In this document: positions 62,859 through 64,000 of the stretch, piece by piece | How the letters are laid out: each line of letters begins with the position of its first letter | Numbering within the stretch: the first letter of the stretch is position 1 | Assembly (NCBI GenBank): GCA_023053685.1 | Contig: JALIGW010000002.1 | Coordinates: 48,968,278-49,032,277, forward strand | DNA from: Diadophis punctatus similis | Taxonomy: Eukaryota > Chordata > Lepidosauria > Squamata > Dipsadidae | Length of the DNA stretch: 64,000 nucleotides | Reading direction: 5' to 3' | Made by a program: the position numbers and the translations under genes | The notes under the pieces: model-generated | Seen by the model: only the letters and a program-made list of their open reading frames with translations | What the model was told of the DNA's origin: nothing | Databases searched by the model: none

Positions 62859-63365
62859 CTTAACATTTCATTGGATCTCATAGTCTTCCTCCAAACATGG
62901 CCTGAAATCTTCCCTCTTGGAACTCACCCATACGAGATACTACTTTCACCAGCAAAATAACAAACTCTTAGGATGCCTTAAATTTGTAGCCATTAGACAA
63001 TATACAAAAATTAATCATGTATGTGTCTATGTCACTTTTTGTAAAGTGTTCTGTTTAAGGCAGGGATGAAAAAAGCCATGGATTGGAAACCCAGTGATGC
63101 AAGGATCCTTCCAAATAATCATCTGACCTCCATTTTTTACATTCTCTGTTGCATGGGTATAATGTAACGTGTCTGTATCTCTCTCTTTCAAAACCTATTT
63201 GTGTCTGTTTAAAAAAGGAAGAAGATGAAAGAAAGGCTCTTTAAGTACAGATTGTTGCTGAGCCCAAGGCAAAGGCTCCCTCCCTCCTTTTGGTCCCTAT
63301 ATTTTGTCACTCTTTCTGAATGTTTGTATAAAAGAAAATAAACCAGTATTAACCAAAACAAAGTG
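62859..63365 (+). other. SNCAIP: SNCAIP 3' untranslated region
   Basis: This non-coding stretch follows the stop codon and is about 500 bp long, ending shortly after the AATAAA at 63337. It includes a CT-rich patch near 63178. The 3' end is inferred from the signal position only. Confidence 0.6.
63337..63342 (+). terminator. Polyadenylation signal AATAAA of SNCAIP
   Basis: AATAAA is followed after about 20 bases by an A-rich candidate cleavage zone and then by T/GT-rich sequence (GTGTATT, TTTGTGTCTTTT). This is the usual vertebrate arrangement. More distal signals outside the window are possible. Confidence 0.6.
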
Positions 63366-64000
63366 CATACATGATCAAATGTGTATTCTGCTTCATTTCT
63401 TTTAATTATCTTTGTGATCCAATTCATTTGAAACTCTTTGTGTCTTTTATTTACATAATAATAGGTAAACTACGGTTAGGATGTTTTGATATTAAATCAT
63501 TTTTATAGGGATGCTGAAGTTTTGACCTCTGATCATCATCTTGTTTGATGAAGTTTTGACCTCTGATCTTAATCTTCTTCACCATCATCAAAAATTATAT
63601 AAACTAGAATAAGGATTTGTTACACTAGTGTTCAGACAGCTCACTGAGAAGTAGATATAGAGTCCATAAAGTAGGATAACAGCTCAAAGTACAACAACAT
63701 AGCATCTATTTGAGTAGATACACCCTCTGTCCCAAAGTCAAGTGAACTTTTGCTCCATTGTTCATGCAGCACCTACCTAAAACATTAATACAGCGAGGCA
63801 GGCAGCTTGATGTTCCATTATAATCTCTAAATACAACCTTGGATGGATTTCTTAAGCAAATAATTCAGTCTAAAAGAACTTATATAGAAAGGCTTTTGTG
63901 TAACCTTTCAATTCAGTCTTATCACTTGGCAACTGCCTGGACAAGACTTTGTTTTTTTTGGCAAGGTTTTTCAGAAGTAGTTTGTCATTGTCATAGAGCT
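63366..64000. other. 3' flank of SNCAIP
   Basis: AT-rich. GAAGTTTTGACCTCTGATC occurs twice as a direct repeat at about 63513 and 63549. A SINE begins at about 63905 (CTTGGCAACTGCCTGGACAA, then GGCAAGGTTTTTCAGAAG) and is cut by the window edge. Confidence 0.5.

Overview
This is vertebrate nuclear DNA, most probably from a squamate reptile and perhaps a snake. It is AT-rich and has long introns. It carries a typical squamate repeat set: CR1, R4 and L2-type LINEs, tRNA-derived SINEs, many short hAT and Tc1/mariner-like MITEs, and long GATA, CT, CA and TTTA microsatellites. The species call is inference from repeat content only.

One protein-coding gene fills the window: SNCAIP (synphilin-1, the alpha-synuclein-interacting protein), on the + strand. 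Ten coding exons run from 12148 to 62858, with GT/AG borders and compatible phases. Together they total 2808 bp (936 codons including the stop). The first coding exon, with the ATG, was not found and probably lies upstream. Order: N-terminal exon (12148), a possible phase-neutral cassette exon (12398), large exon 4 (20379), four ankyrin-repeat exons (25292, 29188, 33443, 36223), a coiled-coil exon (43324), a large Ser-rich exon (45235), and two small C-terminal exons (55327, 62774). A poly(A) signal lies at 63337. The last two exons extend the protein by about 50 residues past the point where, from memory, canonical human synphilin-1 ends.

Everything else is intron or flank filled with mobile elements. 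The most striking is a ~6 kb GC-rich block (48378-54354) in the intron after the large Ser-rich exon. Its ends are inverted repeats with a 104-bp identical core, and an internal segment joins the complements of both outer ends. That is the internal complementary region (ICR) of a DIRS-type tyrosine-recombinase retrotransposon on the - strand. The repeats look young but no intact open frame is visible, so it may be a non-autonomous copy. Other items: an R4-clade LINE relic with a restriction-like endonuclease remnant (2038-4760), a CR1 copy broken in its shown frame by one stop codon (57288-58745), two foldback elements, four Tc1/mariner-like MITE copies, and 13 hAT MITE insertions with readable 8-bp target duplications. 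These duplications fall into two classes that match the Buster and Ac hAT families.

No CRISPR array, operon or prokaryotic feature is present, and no confident RNA gene was seen apart from tRNA-derived SINEs.
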